Positions 37,017 to 47,195 of a stretch of 64,000 bases of DNA are shown here, piece by piece; within the stretch, counting starts at the first letter, position 1, and each line of letters opens with the position of its first letter. The notes beneath the pieces are model-generated. The model did not search any database. It was not told the DNA's origin and saw only the letters and a program-made list of their open reading frames with translations. Source of the stretch: Paraburkholderia bannensis NBRC 103871 (GTDB lineage: Bacteria > Pseudomonadota > Gammaproteobacteria > Burkholderiales > Burkholderiaceae); assembly GCF_000685015.1 (NCBI RefSeq), contig NZ_BAYA01000006.1, positions 372,001 through 436,000 of the forward strand, read 5' to 3'. A program made the translations under genes and the position numbers.

Positions 37017-37703
37017 ATGACCCGTCGCGCCGACCGCCTGTTCCAGATCGCCGAGCTGTTGCGCGGCCGCCGCCTCACGACGGCGCAGCAGCTTGCCGAA
37101 TGGCTCGCCGTCTCGCCGCGCACCGTGTATCGCGACGTGCGCGATCTCCAGCTGTCAGGCGTGCCGATCGAAGGCGAAGCGGGCATCGGCTACCGGCTCG
37201 CGCGCACGGCCAGCTTGCCGCCGCTCACTTTCACCGCTGACGAACTCACGGCGCTCGCCGTGGGCGCGCGCATGGCCGAATCGTGGGGCGGCGCGGCACT
37301 CGCGGGCGGCGCACGCGGCGCGCTCGCGAAAATCGCCGCCGCCATGCCCGCCGACAAACGCGCCGTGCTGGAACGCATCGCCGTCTTTGCGCCGTCGTAT
37401 CACGTCGATCCGGCGTATTCGGAGAAAGTGGACGCGCTGCATCGCGCCGTCGATTCGCGGCTCGTGGTGAGTTTCGCGTATTGCGACCGCATCGGCGCGC
37501 AGACGCAGCGGCGCGTGTGGCCGCTCGGGCTGGTCTATTGGGGCGCACAGTGGACAGTCGGCGCATGGTGCGAGATGCGCGAAGGCTTTCGCAATTTCAA
37601 CATCGCGCGCATGAACGGCGTGGAAGTGCTCGAACCGTTTCCCGATGTCAGCGGGCGGCGGCTGGCCGACTATCTGCGCCATGTGAACGCACCGTCACGC
37701 TAG
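37017..37703 (+). CDS. YafY-type transcriptional regulator (HTH-WYL)
   Basis: The 228-residue protein begins with a DeoR-like winged helix-turn-helix (RADRLFQIAELLRGRRLTTA, then WLAVSPRTVYRDVRDLQ). It continues with LPPLTFTADELTALAVGARM, a region common to this family, and ends with a WYL ligand-sensing domain (RLVVSFAYCDR, then RRVWPLGLVYWGAQWTVGAW). WYL regulators sense small ligands or nucleic acids. The likely target is the VOC gene just upstream, but this is inference from gene order. Confidence 0.92.
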   Translation: MTRRADRLFQIAELLRGRRLTTAQQLAEWLAVSPRTVYRDVRDLQLSGVPIEGEAGIGYRLARTASLPPLTFTADELTALAVGARMAESWGGAALAGGARGALAKIAAAMPADKRAVLERIAVFAPSYHVDPAYSEKVDALHRAVDSRLVVSFAYCDRIGAQTQRRVWPLGLVYWGAQWTVGAWCEMREGFRNFNIARMNGVEVLEPFPDVSGRRLADYLRHVNAPSR

Positions 37704-37713
37704 GCATCGCGAT

Positions 37714-37743
37714 AAAAAAAGCCCGCTGTCTAGCGGGCCTTTT
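37714..37743. terminator. Bidirectional terminator between the WYL regulator and pntB
   Basis: A 7-bp stem (gcccgct 37721-37727 with agcgggc 37732-37738) has an A7 run on the left and cTTTT on the right. It lies between converging genes. Confidence 0.8.
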
Positions 37744-37772
37744 AACAAGCATCGAGCGCGGCAAGCAGGCGC

Positions 37773-39227
37773 TTACTCCACGGCCTTCACCATATCCTCG
37801 ATCACCTTCTTCGCATCGCCGAACACCATCATGGTCTTGTCCATGTAGAAGAGTTCGTTGTCGAGACCGGCATAACCCGCCGCCATCGAGCGCTTGTTGA
37901 CGATGATGGTGCGCGCCTTGTAGGCCTCGATGATCGGCATGCCCGCGATCGGCGACTTCGGGTCGTTCTTGGCCGCCGGATTCACCACGTCGTTCGCACC
38001 GAGCACCAGCACCACGTCGGTCTGGCCGAACTCGTTGTTGATGTCCTCCATCTCGAACACCATGTCGTAGGGCACTTCAGCTTCCGCCAGCAGCACGTTC
38101 ATGTGGCCCGGCATGCGGCCCGCGACCGGATGGATCGCGTAACGCACGTCCACGCCTTTTTCGACGAGCTTGTCGGTGAGCTCCTTCAGTGCATGCTGCG
38201 CGCGCGCCACGGCCAGGCCGTAGCCCGGCACGATCACGACTGATTCGGCGTTGCCGAGCATGAACGAGGCATCGTCGGCGGAACCCGACTTCACCGGGCG
38301 CTGCTCCTGCGCGCCGCCCGTTGCCGCCCCGCCCGCCTCCGCGCCGAAGCCGCCCAGCAGCACGTTGAAGAACGAGCGGTTCATCGCGTGGCACATGATG
38401 TACGAGAGGATCGCGCCCGACGACCCCACCAGCGACCCGGCGATAATCAGCATCGCGTTGTTCAGCGAGAAGCCGATCCCCGCCGCCGCCCACCCCGAAT
38501 ACGAGTTCAGCATCGACACCACGACGGGCATGTCCGCGCCGCCGATCGGAATGATGATGAGCACGCCCAGCGCGAACGCGATCGCCGTCATGATGATGAA
38601 CGGCAGCCACGACTGCGTGATGAAGAACAGCACGCCGAAGCCGATCATGCCGATCGCCAGCATCAGGTTGATCAGGTGCTGGCCTGCATACACCACGGGC
38701 GCGCCCTGGAAGAGGCGAAACTTGTACTTGCCCGAGAGCTTGCCGAAGGCGATCACCGAACCGCTGAACGTAATCGCGCCCACGAAGGTGCCAATGAACA
38801 GCTCGATGCGGTTGCCGTACGGCAGGAAGCCCGGATAGGGCGCGTCTTCGGCAACCAGCCCGAAAGCCGCCGGCTCCGACACCACCGCATACGCGATGCA
38901 CACCGCCGCGAGACCGATCAGCGAGTGCATGGCCGCGACCAGTTCGGGCATCTTGGTCATCTCGACGCGCGCGGCGACGAACGCGCCCAGCCCGCCGCCA
39001 ACGATCAGCGCACCGAACAGCAGCGTCAGCCCCAAACCCAGGTTCGAGCCAAACTGTGCGGACTCCTTGACGATCAGCGCAATCGTCGTGAGGATGGCGA
39101 TGGCCATGCCGACCATGCCGAACAGGTTGCCGGCGCGCGCGCTGCGCGGATTCGACAAGCCCTTGAGCGCCTGAATGAAGCAAACCGACGCCACCAGATA
39201 GAGCAGCGTAACGACGTTCATGCTCAT
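37773..39227 (-). CDS. pntB: NAD(P) transhydrogenase subunit beta
   Basis: PntB is the membrane and NADP(H)-binding subunit of the proton-translocating transhydrogenase, which makes NADPH from NADH using the proton gradient. The 484-residue protein has about eight N-terminal membrane helices. The NADP domain shows [39 protein letters not shown] and [14 protein letters not shown], and ends in [17 protein letters not shown]. Its start codon overlaps the pntAB stop by 4 bp, so translation is coupled. Confidence 0.97.
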   Translation of the reverse strand: MSMNVVTLLYLVASVCFIQALKGLSNPRSARAGNLFGMVGMAIAILTTIALIVKESAQFGSNLGLGLTLLFGALIVGGGLGAFVAARVEMTKMPELVAAMHSLIGLAAVCIAYAVVSEPAAFGLVAEDAPYPGFLPYGNRIELFIGTFVGAITFSGSVIAFGKLSGKYKFRLFQGAPVVYAGQHLINLMLAIGMIGFGVLFFITQSWLPFIIMTAIAFALGVLIIIPIGGADMPVVVSMLNSYSGWAAAGIGFSLNNAMLIIAGSLVGSSGAILSYIMCHAMNRSFFNVLLGGFGAEAGGAATGGAQEQRPVKSGSADDASFMLGNAESVVIVPGYGLAVARAQHALKELTDKLVEKGVDVRYAIHPVAGRMPGHMNVLLAEAEVPYDMVFEMEDINNEFGQTDVVLVLGANDVVNPAAKNDPKSPIAGMPIIEAYKARTIIVNKRSMAAGYAGLDNELFYMDKTMMVFGDAKKVIEDMVKAVE

Positions 39228-39556
39228 CGCGCGCCCTCCTTTCCTTCCGCAGCGGCAAGCTTCCTGGGCTCCTTCTTGCGGAACATCTCCAGCATGCGCC
39301 GCGTGACAAGAAACCCACCGAACACGTTCACGGCAGCGAGCAACACGGCCAGCGTGCCGAAGAACTTGCCCGCGAAGCCCACGGTCAGGCCCGTGGCCAG
39401 CATCGCGCCGACAATCACGATCGCCGAAATCGCGTTGGTCACGGCCATCAGCGGCGTATGCAGCGCGGGGGTGACATTCCAGACCACGTGATAGCCCACG
39501 TACACGGCCAGCACGAAGATGATCAGGTTGATGACGGTATGGTTGATCAGTTCCAT
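39224..39556 (-). CDS. pntAB: NAD(P) transhydrogenase subunit alpha part 2 (membrane)
   Basis: This 110-residue protein has three membrane helices ([60 protein letters not shown]). It matches the membrane part of the alpha subunit that is a separate chain in three-subunit transhydrogenases such as that of Rhodospirillum rubrum. It lies 13 bp after pntAA and overlaps pntB by 4 bp. Confidence 0.96.
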   Translation of the reverse strand: MELINHTVINLIIFVLAVYVGYHVVWNVTPALHTPLMAVTNAISAIVIVGAMLATGLTVGFAGKFFGTLAVLLAAVNVFGGFLVTRRMLEMFRKKEPRKLAAAEGKEGAR

Positions 39557-39569
39557 TGCCGGTCTCCTC

Positions 39570-40721
39570 TCAGGTCTTGCGCGTGACGGCGCCGTCGCGG
39601 GCCAGCAGCGTGGCCGCGACGATGTCGTCCGCGAGATCGATGTTGAGCGTGCCTTCCTTCGTGACGATGAGCTTCAGGAAGTCGAGCAGATTGCGCGCGT
39701 AGAGCGCGGACGCATCGGCGGCCACCATCGACGCGAGGTTCGTATAGCCGCAGATTTGCACCCCGTGCTGCGTGACCACCTGGTCAGCGACGGTGAGCGG
39801 GCAGTTGCCGCCACGTCGTCCCGTGGCCTGATCGGCAACCGGCCCGCGCCCTGCCGCGAGGTCGATGACCACGGAGCCTGGCTTCATCGCCTGCACCGTT
39901 TCCGATGGCAGCAAGGTGGGCGCGTCGCGCCCCGGAATCAGCGCCGTCGAAATGACGATGTCGGCCTGACGCGCGCGCTCATGCACGAGCGCCGATTGCC
40001 GCGCGAGCCACGATGGCGGCATGGGTCGCGCGTAGCCGCCCACACCCACCGCTGCTTCGCGCTCCTCATCGGTTTCGAATGGCACATCGAGGAATTTCGC
40101 GCCGAGCGATTCGATCTGCTCCTTCACCGCCGGACGCACGTCCGACGCCTCGATCACCGCGCCCAGCCGTTTGGCCGTCGCAATCGCCTGCAGGCCCGCC
40201 ACGCCCGCGCCCAGGATCAGCACGCGCGCGGCCTTCACCGTACCGGCGGCGGTCATCAGCATCGGCATGAAACGCGGATAGAGATTGGCCGCCACCAGCA
40301 CCGCCTTGTACCCGGCGATATTGGCCTGCGACGACAGCACGTCGAGGCTTTGCGCGCGCGTCGTGCGCGGCGCGGCTTCGAGCGCGAAGGCGGTCAGGCC
40401 CGCTTGCGCAAGCTGCTGGGCGTTATCCGCATTGAATGGATCGAGCATGCCGGCCAGCACCGCGCCGCGTTTCATGAACGCGAGTTCGCTGATGCTGGGC
40501 GATTGCACCTTGAGCACGAGTTCGGCGCCCAGGGCAGCGGCGGCGTCGGCGATCTGCGCGCCAACGGCCGTATAGGCCTCGTCGGGAAAGCTGGCGCCGG
40601 TTCCGGCACCGGACTGGATCGTGACCGTGTGGCCCTGCGCGACGTACTTCTTGACGGTCTCCGGCGTCGCGGCCACGCGGCTTTCGTTCGCCCGGGTCTC
40701 CGCGGGCACTCCAATATGCAT
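39570..40721 (-). CDS. pntAA: NAD(P) transhydrogenase subunit alpha part 1 (NAD-binding)
   Basis: The 383-residue soluble subunit binds NAD(H). It is related to alanine dehydrogenase: [20 protein letters not shown] at the N-terminus, the Rossmann motif [22 protein letters not shown], and the mobile loop region [17 protein letters not shown] ribosome binding site (gaggaggaaa) precedes the ATG. It is the first gene of the pntAA-pntAB-pntB operon, which ends at the 37714 terminator. Confidence 0.97.
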   Translation of the reverse strand: MHIGVPAETRANESRVAATPETVKKYVAQGHTVTIQSGAGTGASFPDEAYTAVGAQIADAAAALGAELVLKVQSPSISELAFMKRGAVLAGMLDPFNADNAQQLAQAGLTAFALEAAPRTTRAQSLDVLSSQANIAGYKAVLVAANLYPRFMPMLMTAAGTVKAARVLILGAGVAGLQAIATAKRLGAVIEASDVRPAVKEQIESLGAKFLDVPFETDEEREAAVGVGGYARPMPPSWLARQSALVHERARQADIVISTALIPGRDAPTLLPSETVQAMKPGSVVIDLAAGRGPVADQATGRRGGNCPLTVADQVVTQHGVQICGYTNLASMVAADASALYARNLLDFLKLIVTKEGTLNIDLADDIVAATLLARDGAVTRKT

Positions 40722-41026
40722 CGTTGTTTCCTCCTCGGCCTGCTTCTCTTTCTGATCTGGCTCGAGTCCAATGGACTGACCTACGGACTGAGCTGAATAG
40801 GGGCCGACGAGGCTCGCCGGCTCTTATTGCAACGTTCGTGGTACGGCTGAAACGGGCAATGCAACGGCAAACGACGCACCACTTTAACCGAAAGGTGCGA
40901 CGGCTTTGAAGCGGGATTTATCCCTTTTTTTGCGGTGCACACAACACTTCCGGCCGCCCGACCGGACGGTCGATGCGCGATCCGGCCCCGGGCAGCCTTC
41001 AGCGCGTGCCGGTAAAATAGCGGCCC
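40722..41026. other. Divergent gap between pntAA and nudJ
   Basis: This 305-bp region must drive pnt leftward and nudJ rightward. The only clear element is a TAAAAT -10 box (41013-41018) for nudJ, 8 bp before its ATG. No small gene or terminator is evident. Confidence 0.4.
41013..41018 (+). promoter_or_regulatory. -10 box of nudJ, implying a leaderless mRNA
   Basis: TAAAAT ends 8 bp before the ATG at 41027, so transcription would start at or within 2 nt of the start codon. No Shine-Dalgarno exists in front of the gene. Confidence 0.45.
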
Positions 41027-41530
41027 ATGAACGATGAAACCTGGGCCCCCCACGTCACCGTGGCCGCCGTGATCGAGCGCGACGGGCGTTTTCTGCTCGT
41101 CGAGGAACACACGCCCGCGGGCTTGCGCCTGAACCAGCCGGCCGGGCATCTGGAAGCCGGCGAGACGCTTCTTGAAGCCGTCGTGCGCGAGACGCTCGAG
41201 GAGAGCGCCTACTCGCTCACGCCCGAAGCGCTGGTCGGCATGTACATGACGCATTACGGCAAGCCGGGCGAATCCGGCACGACGTATCTGCGCTTCACGT
41301 ACTGCGGCAGTGTGGCGGCGCAAGCCGAAGATCGCGCGCTCGATCCCGATATCATGCGCACGCTGTGGATGAGCGTCGACGAACTGCGCGCCGCGAGCGA
41401 GCGCCATCGCACGCCGCTCGTGATGCAGTGCGTCGACGATTACCTCGCGGGCAAGCGCGTGCCGCTCGATTTCGTGCAGACGCACGCGGTCGGCCCCAGG
41501 TTAGCGAACCAGACAGGCAGCAAGGGCTAG
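41027..41530 (+). CDS. nudJ: Nudix hydrolase, NudJ-like phosphatase
   Basis: E. coli NudJ removes phosphate from nucleoside triphosphates and the thiamine precursor HMP-PP, and sits directly upstream of mnmA, as here. The 167-residue protein starts [20 protein letters not shown] and carries the Nudix box G40-x5-E46-x7-R54-E55-x2-E58-E59. The Gly expected after EE-x is Ala61. [11 protein letters not shown] and VDELRA follow as in NudJ. mnmA begins 35 bp downstream, so they probably share a transcript. Confidence 0.9.
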   Translation: MNDETWAPHVTVAAVIERDGRFLLVEEHTPAGLRLNQPAGHLEAGETLLEAVVRETLEESAYSLTPEALVGMYMTHYGKPGESGTTYLRFTYCGSVAAQAEDRALDPDIMRTLWMSVDELRAASERHRTPLVMQCVDDYLAGKRVPLDFVQTHAVGPRLANQTGSKG

Positions 41531-41565
41531 TCGCCCATACAAGGCAGCACTACAAGGCAGCAGAG

Positions 41566-42792
41566 ATGAGCAAAAAACGAGTGGTGGTAGGCATGTCGGG
41601 CGGCGTGGATTCGTCGGTGACCGCATGGCTGCTCAAGGAGCAGGGTTACGACGTCGTCGGCCTCTTCATGAAGAACTGGGAAGACGACGACGACGGCGAG
41701 TACTGCTCGACGCGCCAGGACTGGATCGACGTGGTGTCGGTCGCGGACTTGATCGGCATTGACGTCGAAGCCGTGAACTTCGCCGCCGAGTACAAAGACC
41801 GCGTGTTCGCGGAGTTCCTGCGCGAGTATTCCGCGGGCCGCACGCCGAACCCCGACGTGCTCTGCAACGCCGAGATCAAGTTCAAGGCCTTCCTCGACCA
41901 CGCGATGTCGCTGGGCGCGGAAACCATCGCCACGGGCCATTACGCGCGCGTGCGACAGAACCAGGATAACGGTCGTTTCGAACTGCTGAAGGCGCTCGAC
42001 CACACCAAGGATCAGTCGTACTTCCTGCACCGCCTGAACCAGGCGCAGTTGTCGAAGACGATGTTCCCGCTGGGCGAAATCCCCAAGACAAAGGTGCGCG
42101 AGATCGCCGAACAGATCGGCCTGCCGAATGCGAAGAAGAAGGATTCGACCGGCATCTGCTTTATCGGCGAGCGTCCGTTCCGCGACTTCCTGAACCGCTA
42201 TCTGCCGACCAAACCCGGCCCGATGATGACGCCCGACGGCAAGACCGTCGGCGAGCATATTGGCCTCGCGTTCTACACGTTCGGACAGCGCAAGGGCATT
42301 GGCCTGGGCGGCAGCAAGGACGGCAGCGGCGATCCGTGGTTCGTCGCGGGCAAGAACATCGAAACCAACACGCTCTACGTCGTGCAGGGCCACGATCATC
42401 CGTGGCTGCTCGCGCACGATCTGCGCGCGGGCAACGTCAGCTGGGTCGCGGGCGAGCCGCCCGCCGAGGGCCACCAGTGCGGCGCGAAGACGCGTTATCG
42501 CCAGGCCGACGCGCCCTGCTCGTTCGCCAGCGCCGCCGAGTTCGGCGAAGGCCAGTTCTCGCTGCATTTCCCGGACGCGCAATGGGCCGTCACGCCGGGC
42601 CAGTCGGCCGTGCTCTATGACGGCGAAGTGTGCCTGGGCGGCGGCATCATCGAAGCCGTCACGACGCTCGAACCGCACGTGCCCGCAGTCCTGCCGCCGG
42701 TCGCGCCGAAGAAGAAGCGCTCGCCGCGCAAGAAGTCGCCGCAGTTTGCTGCTGCAAAACCGGCCGCAAAGCCGGCCGCAAGCGAAGCGTAA
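41566..42792 (+). CDS. mnmA: tRNA 2-thiouridylase MnmA
   Basis: MnmA thiolates U34 of tRNA-Lys, Glu and Gln. The 408-residue protein has the PP-loop SGGVDSS (11-17), the catalytic cysteines Cys100 (VLCNAEIKF) and Cys198 (TGICFIGER), and the domain motif [12 protein letters not shown]. The ATG at 41566 gives the family start [10 protein letters not shown]; the longer frame overlaps nudJ. Unlike E. coli MnmA (368 residues) it ends in a roughly 40-residue Lys/Pro/Ala-rich basic tail ([14 protein letters not shown]...). A GC-rich hairpin follows the stop. Confidence 0.97.
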   Translation: MSKKRVVVGMSGGVDSSVTAWLLKEQGYDVVGLFMKNWEDDDDGEYCSTRQDWIDVVSVADLIGIDVEAVNFAAEYKDRVFAEFLREYSAGRTPNPDVLCNAEIKFKAFLDHAMSLGAETIATGHYARVRQNQDNGRFELLKALDHTKDQSYFLHRLNQAQLSKTMFPLGEIPKTKVREIAEQIGLPNAKKKDSTGICFIGERPFRDFLNRYLPTKPGPMMTPDGKTVGEHIGLAFYTFGQRKGIGLGGSKDGSGDPWFVAGKNIETNTLYVVQGHDHPWLLAHDLRAGNVSWVAGEPPAEGHQCGAKTRYRQADAPCSFASAAEFGEGQFSLHFPDAQWAVTPGQSAVLYDGEVCLGGGIIEAVTTLEPHVPAVLPPVAPKKKRSPRKKSPQFAAAKPAAKPAASEA

Positions 42793-42806
42793 GCTCGCAA
42801 GCCACA

Positions 42807-42838
42807 CCGCGCGGCGCGCCCTGCGCCGCGCGGGTTTC
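42807..42838 (+). terminator. Terminator-like hairpin after mnmA
   Basis: An 11-bp GC stem (42807-42817 with 42823-42833, loop gccct) is followed by only gttt, so termination is probably partial. Confidence 0.5.
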
Positions 42839-43064
42839 ACCCGGGTTTCACGCTGTCCCGATCGAACCTTTCGATCTCCTCGACGTTTTCTTCCACGTGT
42901 TTGCGCGGCGTCGGCTCCGGCCCCGCGAAAACCTGCCCGCTTCCCGGCCAGTTTCACAAACTTGCGGCATCATTCGGGCACGTCAGCGCCGTACCCCGGC
43001 GCGGCGGGTTCGCGCGGCCCTGACCGGATTTCGCGCGGCAAATCAAGAGATCGAGGAGTCCCCC

Positions 43065-44672
43065 ATGTTTTCCCGACGTTACCTCGCCATGTGGTGCGCG
43101 GTGCTGCTACTCGCGGCCTGCGTTCTTGCAGCGGCGTTCCATCATCTGTCGTGGTACTGCGCCATCGTGCCCGCGCTGTTTGTCGCGCTCGGCATCTACG
43201 ACATGACCCAGTTGCGCCACGCCATCCTGCGCAATTACCCGCTCTGGGGCCACCTGCGTTTCCTGTTCGAGTTCGTGCGGCCTGAAATCCGCCAGTACTT
43301 CGTCGAAGACGACACCGACGAAAAGCCCTTCTCGCTCGTGCAGCGCAGCGTGGTGTACCAGCGCTCGAAGAACGTCGTCGACAGCCGCCCCTACGGCACC
43401 GAGCTCGACGTGAAGGCGATCGGCCACGAATGGATCAGCCATTCGCTCGCGCCCACCAAACTGAACGGCAGCGACTTCCGCGTGCTCGTGGGCGCGAGTC
43501 GCGCGCAGCCGTATTCGATGTCGATTTTCAACATCTCGGCGATGAGCTTCGGCGCGCTGTCGGCCAACGCGATTCGCGCGCTCAACCTGGGCGCAAAGAA
43601 AGGCGGCTTCGCCCACGACACCGGCGAAGGTTCGATGTCGAAGTACCACCGCGAACACGGCGGCGACATCATCTGGGAAATCGCCTCGGGCTACTTCGGC
43701 TGCCGCAATGACGACGGCACCTTCAGCGCCGACAAGTTCCAGCGTCTCGCCAACGAGCCGCAGGTGAAGATGATCGAAGTGAAGCTCTCGCAGGGCGCGA
43801 AGCCGGGCCACGGCGGCATGTTGCTCGCCGCCAAGGTGACGCCGGAAATCGCGGAAACGCGCGGCATTCCGATGGGCCAGGACTGCGTGTCGCCTGCGCG
43901 CCATTCGGAGTTTTCGACGCCGCGCGGCCTGCTCGAATTCGTCGAGCGCCTGCGCAAGCTGTCGGGCGGCAAGCCCACGGGCTTCAAGCTCTGTATCGGC
44001 CATCCGTGGGAGTTCTTCGGCATCGCCAAGGCCATGCTCGAAACCGGCATCCTGCCCGACTTCATCGTCGTGGACGGCGCGGAAGGCGGCACGGGCGCGG
44101 CGCCCATCGAGTTCACCGATCACATCGGCACGCCGTTGCAGGAAGGCCTGCTGCTCGTGCACAACACGCTCGTGGGCATCGGTCTGCGCGACAAGGTCAA
44201 GATTGGCGCGAGCGGCAAGATCATCACGGCGTTCGATATCGCCAAGACGCTCGCGATTGGCGCGGACTGGGTCAACTCGGCGCGCGGCTTCATGTTCGCG
44301 GTGGGCTGCATCCAGGCGCAGAAGTGCCATTCGGATCGCTGCCCGACGGGCGTCGCGACGCAAGACCCGGTGCGCCAGCGTGCGCTCGACGTGCCCGACA
44401 AGGGCGAGCGCGTCTACAACTTCCATCGCAACACGCTGCACGCGCTGCAGGAAATCATTCAGGCCGCTGGCCTGGACAGCCCCGCCGATCTGCGCGCGCA
44501 TCACATCGTGCGACGCGTTTCTTCATACGAAGTGAAGCTGATGTCGGAGCTGCTCAAGTACCTGAAGCCGGGCGACCTGCTCGAAGCGCGCTATCGGTAT
44601 CAGTTGTTCGAAAAGTGGTGGCCCGTGGCGCGCAGCGATTCGTTCGCGCCCGAAGTGGAGAAAATCGTCTGA
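43065..44672 (+). CDS. FMN-binding glutamate-synthase-family oxidoreductase with N-terminal membrane anchor
   Basis: The 535-residue protein has two N-terminal hydrophobic helices (AMWCAVLLLAACVLAAAF and WYCAIVPALFVALGIYDM). These are followed by the FMN-binding barrel of glutamate synthase: SIFNISAMSFGALSANAIRA, GGDIIWEIASGYFGC, SQGAKPGHGGML, VVDGAEGGTGAAPIEF and the Cys cluster AVGCIQAQKCHSDRCPTGVA. It lacks the glutamine amidotransferase and small-subunit parts of GltBD, so it is not a complete glutamate synthase. The reaction is unknown. The ATG at 43065 follows gaggag (43053-43058). Two terminators follow. Confidence 0.92.
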   Translation: MFSRRYLAMWCAVLLLAACVLAAAFHHLSWYCAIVPALFVALGIYDMTQLRHAILRNYPLWGHLRFLFEFVRPEIRQYFVEDDTDEKPFSLVQRSVVYQRSKNVVDSRPYGTELDVKAIGHEWISHSLAPTKLNGSDFRVLVGASRAQPYSMSIFNISAMSFGALSANAIRALNLGAKKGGFAHDTGEGSMSKYHREHGGDIIWEIASGYFGCRNDDGTFSADKFQRLANEPQVKMIEVKLSQGAKPGHGGMLLAAKVTPEIAETRGIPMGQDCVSPARHSEFSTPRGLLEFVERLRKLSGGKPTGFKLCIGHPWEFFGIAKAMLETGILPDFIVVDGAEGGTGAAPIEFTDHIGTPLQEGLLLVHNTLVGIGLRDKVKIGASGKIITAFDIAKTLAIGADWVNSARGFMFAVGCIQAQKCHSDRCPTGVATQDPVRQRALDVPDKGERVYNFHRNTLHALQEIIQAAGLDSPADLRAHHIVRRVSSYEVKLMSELLKYLKPGDLLEARYRYQLFEKWWPVARSDSFAPEVEKIV

Positions 44673-44687
44673 CGTTTGAATGATGGT

Positions 44688-44731
44688 TGCGCGCGCAACT
44701 TGATTGAACTTGAATTGCGCGCGCATTTTTA
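44688..44731 (+). terminator. Terminator after the glutamate-synthase-like gene
   Basis: An 11-bp stem (tgcgcgcgcaa 44688-44698 with ttgcgcgcgca 44715-44725) with a 16-nt loop runs into five T residues. Confidence 0.75.
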
Positions 44732-44757
44732 TCGTCATCGTTCAAATATCGACGACG

Positions 44758-44789
44758 AAAAAAAAGCGCGCATTACTGCGCGCTTTTTT
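44758..44789. terminator. Bidirectional terminator before gst
   Basis: The stem agcgcgca/tgcgcgct (44765-44772 with 44777-44784) is flanked by A8 and T6. It lies between the converging FMN-oxidoreductase and glutathione transferase genes. Confidence 0.85.
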
Positions 44790-44811
44790 CTTGCCTGCAC
44801 GGTTTCAGGCG

Positions 44812-45423
44812 TTAAGCCTGCGGCACCGTATCCGCGAACGACGCGCGCTGCATGAGTTTCTCGAAGTGCTTCGCGAGATTCGGATGCGGCTCGCGCCAAT
44901 CGAGTTCCGGCTGGCGAAAGTCGAGATAACCCAGCGCGCAACCCACTGCGATATCGGCGAGCGTGTAGCGGTTGCCCGCGCACCACGCATTGCCCGCGAG
45001 GCCTTTGGCCATCGCTTTCAGGCCTTCGTGAATCTTGCGGTTTTGCCGCTCGATCCATGCCTGGCATTGCTGTTCGGGCGTGCGCTGCGTGCCTTCCGCG
45101 CGGATCAGCACGGCGGCGTCGAGCATGCCGTCGGCGAGCGCTTCCCAGCACCGCACTTCCACGCGCTCGCGCCCGCCTTGCGGGATCAGCTTGCCGACTG
45201 GCGACAGCATGTCCACGTATTCGCAGATCACGCGCGAGTCGAACACGGCCTCGCCGTCCTCCATCACGAGACACGGCACCTTGCCGAGCGGGTTGAAATC
45301 GTGGATCGCGGTTTCGGCGGCCCACACGTTTTCAAGCACCAGCTTGTAGTCGATTTTCTTTTCGGCGAGCATGATCCGCGCCTTGCGGACATACGGGCTG
45401 CCGAGCGAACCGATAAGTTTCAT
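44812..45423 (-). CDS. Glutathione S-transferase family protein
   Basis: The 203-residue product has an N-terminal thioredoxin-like domain (MKLIGSLGSPYVRKARIMLA, with SPYVRK as the active-site loop, and the NPLGKVPCLVMEDGEAVFDS glutathione-binding segment). An all-helical C-terminal domain ends with LADIAVGCALGYLDFRQPEL. This matches the YibF/Ure2p-like bacterial GSTs. The ATG at 45423 was taken; the extension to 45657 has no GST similarity. It diverges from pepP. Substrate unknown. Confidence 0.93.
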   Translation of the reverse strand: MKLIGSLGSPYVRKARIMLAEKKIDYKLVLENVWAAETAIHDFNPLGKVPCLVMEDGEAVFDSRVICEYVDMLSPVGKLIPQGGRERVEVRCWEALADGMLDAAVLIRAEGTQRTPEQQCQAWIERQNRKIHEGLKAMAKGLAGNAWCAGNRYTLADIAVGCALGYLDFRQPELDWREPHPNLAKHFEKLMQRASFADTVPQA

Positions 45424-45669
45424 CGCACCTGCCTTTTCTGGAATTCGGCGGCAGTATACGTGGTAATCGACAAATTCTGACGGGTTGCTCACTTTATGCC
45501 GTGAATTCGGCCGCGCGCTTTGTCGGCTCGATGCAACAACGGAGCGCGTCGGGGCGGGCGTTGCGCCGCGCGCATCGGCATGAAATTGACGCATTCCGGA
45601 CGCATACCCGGCGCATCGCCGGGATGTTGAAGGGGCGCGCCGCGGCGGGCAGCGCACAGAGCCAGGCGC

Positions 45670-45675
45670 TACAAT
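45670..45675 (+). promoter_or_regulatory. -10 box of pepP, implying a leaderless mRNA
   Basis: TACAAT ends 6 bp before the pepP ATG (45682) and there is no ribosome binding site, so transcription probably begins at the start codon. Confidence 0.45.
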
Positions 45676-45681
45676 CGCACG

Positions 45682-47148
45682 ATGGACACGACCCTCACGG
45701 AAAGCGCTTCGGCCGCTGTGCGCGCGGCCGCCGATGCGCCGCGCGGCCCCGATGGCGGCGCAGCACTTTATCGCGCGCGCCGCGAACGCGTGCTAGCCGC
45801 GCTGCGAGCGCAAGGCGGCGGCGTGGCGCTGGTGCCTACGGCGCCCGAAGTCATGCGCAATCGCGACGCCGACTACCCGTATCGGCACGACAGCTATTTT
45901 TACTACCTCACGGGCTTCACCGAGCCGGAAGCCGTGCTTGTGCTCGATGCGAACGCCGGCGAAAACCAGCCAGCATCGATCCTGTTTTGCCGCGCGAAAA
46001 ATGTCGAGCGCGAAACGTGGGAGGGCTTTCGTTTCGGCCCCGATGGCGCGCGCGAAGCGTTCGGTTTCGACGCCGCGTTTGCCATCGACGAGATCGATGC
46101 GCAGGTTCCGCGTCTGATCGCCAATCGCCCTGCGCTGCACTATGCACTCGCGGCCTCGGAGCGATTCGATGCCCAGGTGCGCGGCTGGATCGACGCGGTG
46201 CGCGCGCAAGGACGCAGTGGCGTGAGCGCGCCGGCTGCGGCCTATGATCTGCTGCCGCTGCTCGACGATATGCGCCTCGTGAAGGACGCACATGAACTCG
46301 ATACGATGCGCCGCGCCGCGAAGATTTCGGCGCTTGCACATGTGCGCGCGATGCAGACGTGCCGCACCGGCATGCGCGAGTACGAGATCGAAGCGGAACT
46401 GCTTTACACCTTCCGCAAGCATGGCGCCCAGGCGCCCGCCTATGGATCGATCGTCGCGGCGGGCGCGAACGCCTGCGTGCTGCACTATCCCGCGGGCAAT
46501 GCCGTCGCGCGCGAGGGCGACCTCATCCTGATCGACGCCGCGTGCGAATTGAACGGTTACGCATCGGACATCACGCGCACGTTTCCCGCGAGCGGACGCT
46601 TCACGAGCGCACAGCGCGAGGTCTACGACATCGTGCTCGCCGCGCAGCAGGCAGCGGTGGACGCGACGCGCGCGGGCGTGAATTTCGAAGCGCCGCACGA
46701 GGCCGCCGTGCGCGTGCTGGCGCAGGGGCTGCTCGACCTGGGCATTCTCGATCGACAGCGCTATGCAAGCGTGGACGATGTGATCGCCGAGCGCGCCTAC
46801 GCGCGCTTCTACATGCACCGTACGGGACATTGGCTCGGCATGGATGTGCACGACGTGGGCGACTATCGGGAGCGCGGCACACAAGGCGTGCAAGGCGCAC
46901 AGGACACACAGGGCAATGCCGCGCCGCCGTGGCGCACGCTGCGCGCGGGCATGACGCTCACGATCGAGCCAGGCCTCTATATCCGCGCCGCCGAGGACGT
47001 GCCCGAGCGCTACTGGGATATCGGCATCCGTATCGAGGACGACGCCATCGTCACCGAAACCGGGTGCGAGCTCATCACGCGCGGCGTGCCCGTGAACGCC
47101 GACGAAATCGAATCGCTGATGCAGGACGCGCAGCGCCAGGGTGCTTGA
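45682..47148 (+). CDS. pepP: Xaa-Pro aminopeptidase (aminopeptidase P, M24B)
   Basis: PepP removes the N-terminal residue from peptides with proline in position two, using a dinuclear metal centre. The 488-residue protein has an N-terminal domain with RRERVLAALRAQGGGVALVP and a pita-bread catalytic domain. The metal ligands lie in DAACELNGYASDITRTFP (two Asp), HRTGHWLGMDVHDVGDY (His), TIEPGLY (Glu) and IRIEDDAIV (Glu). A short Gln/Gly-rich insertion (GTQGVQGAQDTQGN) lies between the last two groups. ubiH begins 47 bp downstream, the same pepP-ubiH order as in E. coli. Confidence 0.96.
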   Translation: MDTTLTESASAAVRAAADAPRGPDGGAALYRARRERVLAALRAQGGGVALVPTAPEVMRNRDADYPYRHDSYFYYLTGFTEPEAVLVLDANAGENQPASILFCRAKNVERETWEGFRFGPDGAREAFGFDAAFAIDEIDAQVPRLIANRPALHYALAASERFDAQVRGWIDAVRAQGRSGVSAPAAAYDLLPLLDDMRLVKDAHELDTMRRAAKISALAHVRAMQTCRTGMREYEIEAELLYTFRKHGAQAPAYGSIVAAGANACVLHYPAGNAVAREGDLILIDAACELNGYASDITRTFPASGRFTSAQREVYDIVLAAQQAAVDATRAGVNFEAPHEAAVRVLAQGLLDLGILDRQRYASVDDVIAERAYARFYMHRTGHWLGMDVHDVGDYRERGTQGVQGAQDTQGNAAPPWRTLRAGMTLTIEPGLYIRAAEDVPERYWDIGIRIEDDAIVTETGCELITRGVPVNADEIESLMQDAQRQGA

Positions 47149-47195
47149 GCGCTCATCGACATCGCAATAAAACGAATCAAAACCGAATCAGCGAC

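Noticed and set aside
40716..40796. A small hydrophobic peptide frame on the plus strand ([20 protein letters not shown]...)
   Set aside because: It starts inside the pntAA start region on the opposite strand and has no ribosome binding site. Its hydrophobicity is the complement of the purine-rich pntAA ribosome binding region.
44523..44738. A 71-codon minus-strand frame between the FMN-oxidoreductase and GST genes
   Set aside because: It runs through two terminators and the end of the neighbouring gene with no initiation signal.
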